A stretch of DNA of 64,000 bases, from the NCBI RefSeq assembly GCF_002564105.1, contig NZ_PDBX01000001.1:1798001-1862000 (forward strand). The letters are read 5' to 3'. This document shows positions 39,096 through 47,746 of this stretch, in pieces (position 1 is the first letter of the stretch; each line of letters starts with the position of its first letter). The translations under genes and the position numbers were made by a program. The notes beneath the pieces are model-generated. The model did not search any database. It saw nothing but the letters and a program-made list of their open reading frames with translations, and was not told where the DNA came from. This stretch comes from Collimonas sp. PA-H2. Lineage in GTDB: Bacteria > Pseudomonadota > Gammaproteobacteria > Burkholderiales > Burkholderiaceae_D.

Positions 39096-40070
39096 GTGGA
39101 TGCCGCCGCCAACCAGTCCTACCTGAATGGCTACCTGGATAGCTTGGCGGGCCAGCGCCAGCTATCCGCGCACACCATCAGCAACTATGCACGCGATCTG
39201 AGGGAACTGAGGGCTTTTACGCAGGCGCTAGGCGAACAGTGGGAGTTTGCCGCGGTCAGCCATTTCCACATCCGCAAATTCGCTGCCCAATTACACGCGC
39301 GCGGCTTAAGTCCAAGCTCGATTGCCCGCAAGCTGTCGGCCTGGCGCGGCTTTTTCGAATGGCTGGCGCAGCAGACCGCGCTCGCCAGCAATCCGGTCGA
39401 AGGCGTCAAGGCGCCCAAACGCGTCAAACCGCTACCCAAGGCGATGGCCGCCGACGACGCCATCCACCTGGTCGCCAGCGGCAATCCGCTGGCCGACGCC
39501 GGCTCCAGCATGGCTCTGTGCAACCAGGCCATGTTCGAGCTGCTGTATTCCAGCGGACTGCGGGTCTCGGAGCTGGCCGGGCTGGATCTGCGCTATACGC
39601 GCCAGGATGGCTATGAATCGGCCGGCTGGATCGATCTGGACGGCGCCGAGGTCACCGTCACAGGTAAAGGCAGCAAGAAGCGCAGCGTGCCGGTCGGCGG
39701 CCCCGCCATACGCGCTATCGCCGCCTGGCTGCCGCAACGAGAAACGCTGCTGAAAGCCGATCAAGGCGAGCATGCCGCGGCGCTGTTCCTGACCGAGCGG
39801 GGCAGCCGCATGTCTGCGCGCGTGATTCAATTGCGCCTGAAACATCACGCACAGGCGCTCGGCATCGGCAGCAATGTCCATCCGCATATGCTGCGCCATT
39901 CGTTCGCCTCGCACATGCTGCAAGGCTCAGGGGATTTGCGCGCGGTACAGGAGCTACTGGGCCATGCTTCAATCGCCGCCACCCAGGTCTACACCTCGCT
40001 GGATTTCCAGCGCCTGGCGCAGGTCTACGATGCGGCCCATCCGCGCGCAAAAAAAATCTCTGACAAATAA
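39096..40070 (+). CDS. xerC: tyrosine recombinase XerC
   Basis: A 324-residue site-specific recombinase that, with XerD, resolves chromosome dimers at dif. The N-terminal core-binding domain (about 5-95) contains SAHTISNYARDL. The catalytic residues are all present: Arg in YSSGLRVSEL, Lys in GKGSKKRSVP, HPHMLRHSFASHM (His and Arg), the His of LGHASI, and the nucleophile in ATQVYTSLDF. The start is GTG at 39096. Its place between DUF484 and zur is ordinary chromosomal context, not a mobile element. Confidence 0.95.
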   Translation: MDAAANQSYLNGYLDSLAGQRQLSAHTISNYARDLRELRAFTQALGEQWEFAAVSHFHIRKFAAQLHARGLSPSSIARKLSAWRGFFEWLAQQTALASNPVEGVKAPKRVKPLPKAMAADDAIHLVASGNPLADAGSSMALCNQAMFELLYSSGLRVSELAGLDLRYTRQDGYESAGWIDLDGAEVTVTGKGSKKRSVPVGGPAIRAIAAWLPQRETLLKADQGEHAAALFLTERGSRMSARVIQLRLKHHAQALGIGSNVHPHMLRHSFASHMLQGSGDLRAVQELLGHASIAATQVYTSLDFQRLAQVYDAAHPRAKKISDK

Positions 40071-40128
40071 AGACAAGCTGTGGACAAACAGCGCAAACCG
40101 GCTGCCCGCATCAAACGCGACAGCAAAG

Positions 40129-40145
40129 ATGCAACTCAATTGCAT
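40129..40145. promoter_or_regulatory. palindromic operator at the zur promoter, candidate Zur box
   Basis: ATGCAA-CTCAA-TTGCAT is a perfect 17-base inverted repeat. It covers the -35 and spacer region of a promoter whose -10 would be CATAAT at 40152-40157, 30 bases ahead of the zur start. Position and symmetry suit a repressor such as Zur acting on its own operon. The sequence is not the enterobacterial Zur consensus. Confidence 0.6.
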
Positions 40146-40186
40146 TTCAGGCATAATTGAATCCTTGTTTATCCCGGCATCGCATC

Positions 40187-40789
40187 ATGAACCCAGGCCA
40201 AAAATCCAAATCTGTCGCCGGCGGCGCCACCGCAACAGCCGCCAAGACGAGTCTCCATCAACATGCCGCCGTCCTGGCCGAGGCGCAGCTGCGCGAAGTA
40301 GCGCTGCGCATCACGCCGGTCCGCATCAAGGTCCTGGCGGCCCTGCTGGAAGCGCGCTGCGCCTTTTCGCATCAAGACATGCAGGATCAGTTTGTCGACA
40401 TGGACCGGGTTACCCTGTATCGCGCACTCGACTGCCTGACCGACGCCGGCCTGGCGCACAAGATCGCCGGCGACGACCGGGTGTTTCGCTACAGCGCCGG
40501 CGCCGATCATGGCGATGGCGGCGCACATGGCGACCCGGGGCATCATGCACAGCATCAGCACGGTCATTTCAAATGCACCCGTTGCGCCAAGGTGTTTTGC
40601 CTGGACGGCAGCGGCGATGCCGGCTTCCTGGACAGCATACTGGCGCTCGGCGACAAACATGGCGACAGCAGTCCGGCGGCACTGCGCAAGCAGCTGCAGC
40701 AGGCTTTGCAAGACACGCTGGGCAAGGGCTTCCAAGGCCATGAGATAGAATTGACGATCAAAGGCTGGTGCGCCGACTGCGTGCATTAG
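40187..40789 (+). CDS. zur: Fur family regulator, probably zinc-responsive Zur
   Basis: A 200-residue Fur-family repressor. The winged-helix domain (about 25-95) includes LRITPVRIKVLAALLE and DRVTLYRALDCLTDAGLAHK. The dimerisation and metal domain has the structural zinc cysteines CTRCAKVFC and CADC at the C-terminus, and a His-rich hinge (GDPGHHAQHQHGHFKC). A 20-residue Ala/Thr-rich N-terminus makes it longer than most. The downstream COG0523 GTPase, the Cys-poor DksA and the ZnuD-like receptor point to zinc rather than iron. The ATG at 40187 is preferred over a TTG at 40157. Confidence 0.85.
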   Translation: MNPGQKSKSVAGGATATAAKTSLHQHAAVLAEAQLREVALRITPVRIKVLAALLEARCAFSHQDMQDQFVDMDRVTLYRALDCLTDAGLAHKIAGDDRVFRYSAGADHGDGGAHGDPGHHAQHQHGHFKCTRCAKVFCLDGSGDAGFLDSILALGDKHGDSSPAALRKQLQQALQDTLGKGFQGHEIELTIKGWCADCVH

Positions 40790-40877
40790 CCTGCCGCCTA
40801 ATCCGCCATTTTGCCAGCGCGGGCACCGCCCGCCCTGCCAAACCCGCTTTTCCCCTTTTTAATTTCTAGAATCCGCC

Positions 40878-41924
40878 ATGGCACTTATTCCTACCACCAT
40901 CCTGACCGGCTTTCTCGGCGCCGGCAAAACCACCTTGCTGAACCGCATCCTGCAACAGCAGCACGGCCACAAGATTGCCGTGATTGAAAACGAGTTCGGC
41001 CAGGAAAATATCGACAATGAAATCCTGGTGCAGGACAGCACCGAGCAAATCGTTGAAATGAACAACGGCTGCATCTGCTGCACCGTGCGCGGCGACCTGA
41101 TCGTGGCGCTGACTACGCTGGCGCGCCGCCGCAGCGCCGGTGAGCTGAACTTCGACCGGGTCATCATCGAAACCACCGGCATGGCCAATCCGGGTCCGGT
41201 GGCGCAAACCTTCTTTGTCGACGACGAAGTGGCGATGCACTTCATGCTGGATGCGATCGTCACCGTGGTTGATGCCAAACATGCAATGATGCAGCTCGAC
41301 CAGCAGGAAGAAGCGCAGCGGCAGGTCGGTTTCGCCGATAAATTGCTGCTCTCCAAAACCGATCTGGTCAGCCCGGAGGAGGTTGCCGCCCTGAGCACAC
41401 GCCTGAAGCGCATCAATCCGCGCGCACCGCTCATTACACTCGATCCGCAGCACACACCGATTGAAGAAATCCTGGATATCCGCGGTTTCAACCTGAACGC
41501 CAAGCTGGAGATCGACCCTGACTTTTTGGCAACAGAAGAGCATGACCATGGCGGCGACGATTGCGACCATCCGTCCCACCAGCATGGCCATGAGCACCAC
41601 CACGACCATCATCATGCCCATCATGACGATGAAATCGCCGCTTTTGTGTTCAAAAGTGAAAGACCTTTCGATACCGCCCGCCTGGACGAGTTTCTCGGCA
41701 GCCTGGTGCAGGTATACGGACCGCGCATGTTGCGCTACAAAGGCGTATTGTTGATGGATGGCGCCGACCGCAAGGTGGTGTTCCAAGGAGTGCACCAGAT
41801 CATGGGCAGCGACGTCGGCGGCAAATGGGATGCAAATGAGACACGCGGCAGCAAAATGGTCTTCATCGGCAAGAATCTGCCGAAAGACATCTTTATTCGC
41901 GGTTTGGAGCAATGTTTGGTATAA
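40878..41924 (+). CDS. COG0523 (CobW/ZigA-type) GTPase, putative zinc metallochaperone
   Basis: A 348-residue G3E GTPase. The Walker A motif GFLGAGKTTLLNRIL is at residues 11-25, the metal-binding CXCC in GCICCTVRGDL at about 64-74, and the SKTD guanine-specificity motif in LLLSKTDLV at about 158. A loop at about 220-252 holds 15 or so His plus Asp/Glu and one Cys, a metal-binding stretch. The C-terminal CobW domain follows. Zur-linked members deliver zinc to client enzymes when zinc is scarce. It follows zur by 88 bases. Confidence 0.9.
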   Translation: MALIPTTILTGFLGAGKTTLLNRILQQQHGHKIAVIENEFGQENIDNEILVQDSTEQIVEMNNGCICCTVRGDLIVALTTLARRRSAGELNFDRVIIETTGMANPGPVAQTFFVDDEVAMHFMLDAIVTVVDAKHAMMQLDQQEEAQRQVGFADKLLLSKTDLVSPEEVAALSTRLKRINPRAPLITLDPQHTPIEEILDIRGFNLNAKLEIDPDFLATEEHDHGGDDCDHPSHQHGHEHHHDHHHAHHDDEIAAFVFKSERPFDTARLDEFLGSLVQVYGPRMLRYKGVLLMDGADRKVVFQGVHQIMGSDVGGKWDANETRGSKMVFIGKNLPKDIFIRGLEQCLV

Positions 41925-42006
41925 ACTATGGCAGTTTTGCGCTGGGAAATCACTGGATAGCAGGCCAATAGCATCGTCCTTTGGCCGCTGATTAAGGGAG
42001 AGGACC

Positions 42007-42942
42007 ATGAACCTGACCGACAAGAAGACCGCCGCCAAGGCAGCGGTTTCGCAAGGGAAACTGACGTCATCAAGCAAAGCCCTGAAAACGGGCCAGGCTC
42101 CTGCTGTCGCCGGCAAGATCGGCAGCGGCACTGGCGACGGCGCAAAAACGGCTGAAAAATCGGCAAAACTCTCCGCCGGGGGGCATCGGAAAACCGAAGC
42201 CCCTGCTGCAACCGCAACCAAGGCTGTTTCCAAAGTTGCCAAACCCAGTCCCAAACCTGTTGTAAAATCCCTAGCCAAGAAATCAGCGACTGCAACAAGA
42301 TCCGATCTCGACGCTGACAAGGAAAGACGCAACGAGGCAACACGCAATGAGGTGACGCGTAAGACAACGACCAGTAGTTCTGCTACAAAGAAACTGAGTT
42401 CACCAACGGCCAGATCCGGCGCCAGCAATACCAGCAGCAAGCCTGCAAGCGCCGGATTAACGGATAAAATTGAAAAAAACGTCGTATCGAAAGCAAGCGA
42501 AGTGGCTACTAAAACAACCAAACCAACCTCTGACATTCTGTTATCCGAAGAGCAAATCCTTAAGATGGGCGAAAAGGATTACATGAATGAGGCACAACTG
42601 GCGTTCTTCAAGGCGCGTTTGCAGCAGCTGGAAATCGACCTGCTCAAAAACGCCGGAGAAACCACTGAACATTTGCGTGAAACCGTGCTGGTGCCGGATC
42701 CTGCCGACCGCGCCACCATCGAAGAAGAGCATGCCCTGGAACTGCGCACGCGCGATCGTGAGCGCAAATTGCTGAAGAAAGTACAGCAATCGATCGCATC
42801 GATCGACGCCGGCGAATACGGCTGGTGCGAAGAAACCGGCGAGCCGATCGGCATTCCGCGTTTGCTGGCGCGGCCGACAGCAACCCTGTCGCTGGAAGCG
42901 CAGCAACGCCGCGAACTGAAGCAAAAACTTTACGGCGACTGA
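42007..42942 (+). CDS. dksA: DksA-type RNA polymerase-binding regulator with long basic N-terminal extension
   Basis: A 311-residue protein. The last 137 residues are DksA: a coiled coil with the acidic tip motif DPADRATIEEE, then the finger region. Only one of the four zinc cysteines remains (YGWCEETGEP); the positions of the others hold Thr, Ser and Ala (TATLSLEAQQRRE). The first 170 or so residues are low-complexity, rich in Lys, Ala, Ser and Thr, and probably disordered and nucleic-acid binding. DksA acts in the RNA polymerase secondary channel with ppGpp. The ATG has a strong GGGAGAGG ahead, supporting the long form. A zinc-free DksA fits a zinc-limitation locus. Confidence 0.88.
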   Translation: MNLTDKKTAAKAAVSQGKLTSSSKALKTGQAPAVAGKIGSGTGDGAKTAEKSAKLSAGGHRKTEAPAATATKAVSKVAKPSPKPVVKSLAKKSATATRSDLDADKERRNEATRNEVTRKTTTSSSATKKLSSPTARSGASNTSSKPASAGLTDKIEKNVVSKASEVATKTTKPTSDILLSEEQILKMGEKDYMNEAQLAFFKARLQQLEIDLLKNAGETTEHLRETVLVPDPADRATIEEEHALELRTRDRERKLLKKVQQSIASIDAGEYGWCEETGEPIGIPRLLARPTATLSLEAQQRRELKQKLYGD

Positions 42943-43089
42943 TCCGCGCCAGCGGTCCTGAGAGAGGAGCTGCCGGCAAACACTGCAAGGACAAGTTCCT
43001 GCAGTCGGAACCGGCGCACGGCGGATAGCCTCCCTGTCTTCGGATCGTTACGCCTGATTCACCGCCGTTTGCTTTATCCAGAATCCCTG

Positions 43090-43461
43090 ATGCCAGCCCA
43101 GCCATTCCGATCAAGACATCTCCGGCACGCCGTCCTGACGCCGCTGCTGATGTTTTCGATCCTGTTCGCCCAATGGCTGGGACTGACGCATAGCATTGTC
43201 CATGCCGCCTGGGAAAATAAAGCCGAGACCCACTTGACGCACATCACCTCGGTGATTGAACGCGCCATCGAGGGCGGCAGCAAAGCACGTCACTCCTGCG
43301 CAGCATTCGACGACGCCACCCTGGCGGCGACGATATACTCGGCGCCGCCAACCTTGCCGCCAATGCCGGGCAAACACCTGCTGGCCCTGTGGCAGGCATT
43401 CGCCTCCTGGGATGCCCCGTTCACCTGCCATTTCTCCTCGCGCGCTCCGCCTCGTTCCTGA
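43090..43461 (+). CDS. small exported DUF2946-like protein
   Basis: A 123-residue protein with one hydrophobic N-terminal segment (about 15-40, AVLTPLLMFSILFAQWLGL), probably a signal anchor. After it comes a short region with HSCAAFDDATLAATI, the H-x-C-x-x-x-D pattern of DUF2946 proteins. These often precede metal-related TonB receptors, as here. Function unknown; metal binding is possible through the His and Cys residues. The ATG at 43090 is chosen over an upstream TTG. Confidence 0.65.
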   Translation: MPAQPFRSRHLRHAVLTPLLMFSILFAQWLGLTHSIVHAAWENKAETHLTHITSVIERAIEGGSKARHSCAAFDDATLAATIYSAPPTLPPMPGKHLLALWQAFASWDAPFTCHFSSRAPPRS

Positions 43462-43680
43462 CAGGACGCCATTGCCGGCTTCGCTCACCGCGAAGCGCCA
43501 AATCATTTATTGCCGTCATCCGGGACCATGCCCGACCGATAGCGCATTAGCCATGCTCAGCTGCCTGCCGCCTCGCACGATTCACCTTGCCTGGCGCTGC
43601 TGGCAGCCGATGCAGCGCCAGCACGCATTGCTCACGCATCGATCCCGACATCGACGGCCCTTACCTGTCTAGGAATCATC

Positions 43681-45723
43681 ATGCTTGTCCAACGTACGCT
43701 GTTATCCAGCGCGGTTCTGTCCGCCCTGGCCGTTCTATCGTCTGCGGCATCCGCCCAGGCCGAGATCGTCGAGCAGGCCGGCGCCTTGCCGCCTATCGTG
43801 GTTACCGCCAGCCCGCTCAACGCCAACGTCGACACCCAGATCCTGAGTCCGACCAAAGTCTTGTCTGGCACCGAGCTGCGCAACAAGACCGGCACCTCGC
43901 TGGGCGATACCTTGTCGCAAGAGCTCGGCGTTTCCGCATCGGGCTTCGGCGCCGGCGCTTCCCGCCCTGTCATCCGCGGCATGGGAGGGCCACGCGTCAA
44001 GATCCTGCAAAACGGCATGTCGGTGGCCGACGTCTCCAGCCTGTCCGACGATCACGCGGTCGCCACCGAAGCCGCACTGGCCCGTCAAATTGAAATCCTG
44101 CGCGGCCCCGCCGCTTTACTGTATGGCTCCGGCGCCATCGGCGGCCTGGTCAATGTCGTCAACGACCGCATCCCGACTCGGCTGCAAAAAGAAATCAGCG
44201 GCGAAACCGAGGCGCGCTATAGCAGCGTCGACAACGGCAGAAGCAGCTCCGTGATGCTGGACGGCTCCGCCGGACCAGTCGGCATGCATCTGGACAGCAA
44301 CTGGCGCGACACCGGCAACTACAAAATCCCCGGCAATGCCACCCTGAACGATCCCGCTTCAGCATCAGGCCGGCTACCGACCTCCTTTACCCACGAAACC
44401 AATCTCGGCCTCGGCGCCTCGTATATCGCTTCCTGGGGCTATATCGGCGCGTCGGTAGCAACTTTGGACGATCATTACGGCATTCCAACCGATGAAAAAT
44501 CGTTCATCGACCTGCACCAGACCCGTTACGACATCGCCGGCCAGATCGATGAGCCGCTGACCGGCTTCGAAAAACTCAGCTTCAAGCTGGGCCGCACCGA
44601 CTACGGCCACACCGAGAAGGGAGAAGACGGCGCGGCGCACACGATTTTCTCTAACCAGTCCACGGAAACCCGGCTGGAGCTGGCGCACAAGCCGATGGCA
44701 GGCTGGCACGGCACTTTCGGCGTGCAGAGCGACGACACCCGCTTCTCCTCGCTCGGCGCGGCCAGCAATATGCCCGACACGGTGCCGAAAACCAAATCCA
44801 CCTCATTCGCCGCATTCCTGGTCGAAGAGCGCGATTTTGGTCCCGTCCTCGCCACAGCCGGGCTGCGCCTGGAATCGGTGAAGCGTCAGCCGGATGCCGC
44901 AGCCCAGCTGGCCGACCGCAAGTTCAATCTGGCCTCGTACTCGATCGGCGGCCTGTGGCGCTTCGCTCCCGGCTACAGCTTCGGTCCGACACTCTCCGTC
45001 GCCCAGCGCGCGCCTGGCGCGGAAGAGCTGTATTCGCATGGGCCGCACGAAGCGACCGCCACTTTCGATATCGGCGATCCGGCCTTGAAAAAGGAAACCT
45101 CGCGCAACATCGAACTCACATTGCAGAAAACCACGGGCTTGATACGCTGGAAAGCCAACCTGTTCGAAAACCACGTACGCAACTATGTTTATGGCCGCAT
45201 GGGCGAGGCAGCTGTGGACGATCACGATCACAGCGCTCATGACGATCACGACCATGATCATGGCGAATTCACGGAACGGCTCTGGTCGCAGGCCGACGCC
45301 ACCATCCGCGGCGCCGAAGCGGAAATCAGCTATAACCTGCTGGGCGAAGGCTTTTCGGTGCGCGGCTTTGCCGATACTTCGCGCGGCAAACTGACTAACA
45401 TGGGCAATCTGCCCTTGCAGCCTGCCAGCCGCTACGGTGTCGATCTCGGCTATGTCCAAGGCGCATGGCGCAGCGGCCTCACCATCCTGCGCGCCCAGCA
45501 GCAAGACCGGCTGGCGGCATTCGAGCACAGCACCACGCCGGCCTACACCAAGATCGATGCCAGCCTCGCATACACGCAAACTTTAGGCGCACTCAAGCTA
45601 ACCTGGTTCGCCCTGGCCAAAAACCTGCTGAACCAGGATATCCGCCTGGCGACCTCGGTGCTGAAAGATGTCGCGCCGCAGCCGGGACGCAGCCTGATCC
45701 TGGGGGTGCGCAGCAAGTTCTAA
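43681..45723 (+). CDS. znuD: TonB-dependent receptor, ZnuD-like
   Basis: A 680-residue outer-membrane receptor. After the signal peptide (residues 1 to about 26) comes a TonB-box-like PPIVVTASP, a plug domain (about 35-165, with GASRPVIRGMGGPRVKILQN and LRGPAALLYGSGAIGGLVNV) and a 22-strand barrel ending in an aromatic residue (GVRSKF). A loop at about 517-533 is packed with His and Asp (DDHDHSAHDDHDHDHGEF), as in the zinc receptor ZnuD of Neisseria. Zinc uptake is therefore likely, and the zur/GTPase neighbours agree. Confidence 0.85.
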   Translation: MLVQRTLLSSAVLSALAVLSSAASAQAEIVEQAGALPPIVVTASPLNANVDTQILSPTKVLSGTELRNKTGTSLGDTLSQELGVSASGFGAGASRPVIRGMGGPRVKILQNGMSVADVSSLSDDHAVATEAALARQIEILRGPAALLYGSGAIGGLVNVVNDRIPTRLQKEISGETEARYSSVDNGRSSSVMLDGSAGPVGMHLDSNWRDTGNYKIPGNATLNDPASASGRLPTSFTHETNLGLGASYIASWGYIGASVATLDDHYGIPTDEKSFIDLHQTRYDIAGQIDEPLTGFEKLSFKLGRTDYGHTEKGEDGAAHTIFSNQSTETRLELAHKPMAGWHGTFGVQSDDTRFSSLGAASNMPDTVPKTKSTSFAAFLVEERDFGPVLATAGLRLESVKRQPDAAAQLADRKFNLASYSIGGLWRFAPGYSFGPTLSVAQRAPGAEELYSHGPHEATATFDIGDPALKKETSRNIELTLQKTTGLIRWKANLFENHVRNYVYGRMGEAAVDDHDHSAHDDHDHDHGEFTERLWSQADATIRGAEAEISYNLLGEGFSVRGFADTSRGKLTNMGNLPLQPASRYGVDLGYVQGAWRSGLTILRAQQQDRLAAFEHSTTPAYTKIDASLAYTQTLGALKLTWFALAKNLLNQDIRLATSVLKDVAPQPGRSLILGVRSKF

Positions 45724-46160
45724 GCTGAGGCAGCGGGATTGCAAGGCCGGAATATCAGGCGCGCACAAAGCGCCAGCGCTGCGCAATCCCGATGTGCCTT
45801 GAACCAGCGCTTGGAGGATGGGCGCTTTTCGTGGGAAATGTGCAAAAATCACAACATATTTATGTCATAACTTAGAGGGTTCCAGACATACTTCCTGGGT
45901 GGCTTTGTGTTACCTTTAGCGGTACCGATTGATCGTGCTTTTTTTTATCTGAAACAGGTAAAAGCAGGGGCAGTCCCAAAACAAAAATGCGGCCATGAAG
46001 ATAGCAAAAGCATTGGCAAAGCGATGACAAAAGCGCATCTGGAAATTCGCGGAATCGGTGCCCGGCCCGGTAGCAAGCGGCCTTATCCGACAACCCGGTT
46101 TTCAACAAAATTACAGCTACTCACGCAGCTTTAACAGCAACTAACTTTCAGGATTAACAC
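45724..46160 (+). other. 437-base gap after the TonB receptor
   Basis: No supported gene. The first 70 bases hold nested inverted repeats: CGGGATTGC / GCAATCCCG (45734-45791) enclosing GGCGC / GCGCC (45758-45774). These would fold at the end of the receptor mRNA but lack a T tract. The rest is AT-richer and should contain the promoter of the STAS gene; a 75-codon frame there has no recognisable features. Confidence 0.5.
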
Positions 46161-47537
46161 GTGGGGATTTTCTCGCTCTTCGGCAAAAATAATCGTCCAG
46201 GCGGTACGCGGCCGGAGGATGACAAGTTACCAGCCGCGGCAGACAATCAGGCGCCGGTTCTGTTTGGCGAAAGCCCGGAGCGGCTGGTCAACACGACCAC
46301 CGTGCGCGATGGTTCCGTGCGCAGCACGACCACCATGAAGATCGATGCGATCGAATCTGAGATGTCTTCCGAATTCGTCCATCTGCCGCAGTCGCAGAAA
46401 TCGCTGGCAGACTCTGCCACGACGCCGTCCGCCCCGCTGGGAGCGAATACCACTCAGCTGACGCTGCCGGTCATGAGCCGGACCACTGAATATCTGGACG
46501 ATCAATCCAGAAGCGGCAGCATCGAAGTATCGGTATCCGACACGCCGGAAGTGATCGAAGAAGCCGCGGTGCTGTTTGCCAGCGACCAGAGCGACATCGC
46601 CGAAGCCTTGCTGCTGAGCGCGATCGGCGAAGACCAGCTCGGCTCCTCCACCCACATTGTCTGGTGGATGCTGCTGGACTTGTACCAGATCACCGGCAAG
46701 CAACAGGAATTTGACAACCTCTCGGTCGATTTCGCCAACAAATTTGAAACCTCGCCGCCGACCTGGATCGATATCATGACCCTCGATCCGCAGGCCAAGA
46801 ACCAGGAAAAGACCGGCGCCACCCCCGCAGTGGCATTTTCCGGCAAGCTCGACGCCAACATCGGCAAGCAACTTGAGCGTGCCCAGAAACTGAGCGTTAC
46901 CCACCCGGCGGTACGGCTGGAATTCACCCGCGTCAGCTCGGTCGACCCTATCGGCTGCGGCCTGCTGCTGCGCATGTTGAAAAAACTGCAAAAATCCGGA
47001 CTCGACCTAGTCCTGGTCGGCGCCGATGAGCTGGCCGACAAGATCCGCGAGATCCTGCTGGTCGGCCGCCGCGACGAAACCGCCGCGCCATGGCTGTTGC
47101 TGCTGGAAATCCTGCATCTGCTCAATCTTGAGCAAGCCTACGAAGACGCCAGCATCGATTATTCGATCACCTTCGAAGTTTCGCCGCCGCCGTTCGTCGC
47201 GCCGCATTCCAAGATCATTACGGCCGCTGAAGAAACCCCTGCCGCCAATACGGTCGGCAGCAACAGCCTGCTCATGCCGATCCTGATCGAGGGCCGCACC
47301 GAAGAGCTGCTGACCAAAATTCAAACCCACGCCAACAGCCACAGTCCGGCGATCATGGACTGTTCGCGCCTGGTCAGGGTGGATTTCAGCGCCGCGGGCG
47401 AATTATTGAACGGACTGGCCCAGCTTGCCAGCAACGGCAATGCGATCGAATTCCACAACGTCAACCATCTGGTGACCGCCTTGTTCAAGGTAGTGGGCAT
47501 ACAGGAAATCGTGCGGGTAGTGCCGCGCAAGAATTGA
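46161..47537 (+). CDS. double STAS-domain protein with internal duplication
   Basis: A 458-residue soluble protein. A disordered N-terminus (1 to about 130) is followed by two copies of the same module. Each module has a helical segment ending in an aromatic SPP motif (about 167-195, FETSPPTW; and about 310-344, FEVSPPPF) and then a STAS/MlaB-like domain. The STAS domains are at about 225-300 (with SVDPIGCGLLLRML) and about 370-455 (with RVDFSAAGELLNGL). STAS domains bind nucleotides or partner proteins in anti-sigma and lipid-transport systems; no partner is encoded here. The start is GTG at 46161 with AGGA upstream. hslVU follow. Confidence 0.75.
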   Translation: MGIFSLFGKNNRPGGTRPEDDKLPAAADNQAPVLFGESPERLVNTTTVRDGSVRSTTTMKIDAIESEMSSEFVHLPQSQKSLADSATTPSAPLGANTTQLTLPVMSRTTEYLDDQSRSGSIEVSVSDTPEVIEEAAVLFASDQSDIAEALLLSAIGEDQLGSSTHIVWWMLLDLYQITGKQQEFDNLSVDFANKFETSPPTWIDIMTLDPQAKNQEKTGATPAVAFSGKLDANIGKQLERAQKLSVTHPAVRLEFTRVSSVDPIGCGLLLRMLKKLQKSGLDLVLVGADELADKIREILLVGRRDETAAPWLLLLEILHLLNLEQAYEDASIDYSITFEVSPPPFVAPHSKIITAAEETPAANTVGSNSLLMPILIEGRTEELLTKIQTHANSHSPAIMDCSRLVRVDFSAAGELLNGLAQLASNGNAIEFHNVNHLVTALFKVVGIQEIVRVVPRKN

Positions 47538-47609
47538 TTTTTTAACAAAGCCAGGCTCAGCCGTAGTTAAAAAACAACGCCAAAGCTATCCAAGTCGCTT
47601 TAAATCGCG

Positions 47610-47637
47610 CTTGTAATCACGCCAGCCGTCCCCATTT
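47610..47637 (+). promoter_or_regulatory. sigma-32 (RpoH) heat-shock promoter of hslVU
   Basis: CTTGTAA (47610-47616) and CCCCATTT (47630-47637) are separated by 13 bases. The known sigma-32 consensus is CTTGAAA, 13-15 bases, CCCCATNT, so only one base in the -35 differs. It lies 110 bases ahead of hslV, a classic heat-shock gene. Confidence 0.85.
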
Positions 47638-47746
47638 TTTCGGAACAGCATCAACTTATCGCTTGATACTGAATCACATGCAGCAAGGCCGCAGCATCCT
47701 GCGCCCTGCATGAGCGGCACCGTCCGCATTTTCTGAGGCTAGCAAA

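Noticed and set aside
39096..40070. Tyrosine recombinase as a mobile-element integrase
   Set aside because: The sequence and the DUF484 neighbourhood identify XerC; there are no att repeats, tRNA target or cargo.
45907..46134. 75-codon frame between the TonB receptor and the STAS gene
   Set aside because: Composition looks random and it has no start signals or known motif.
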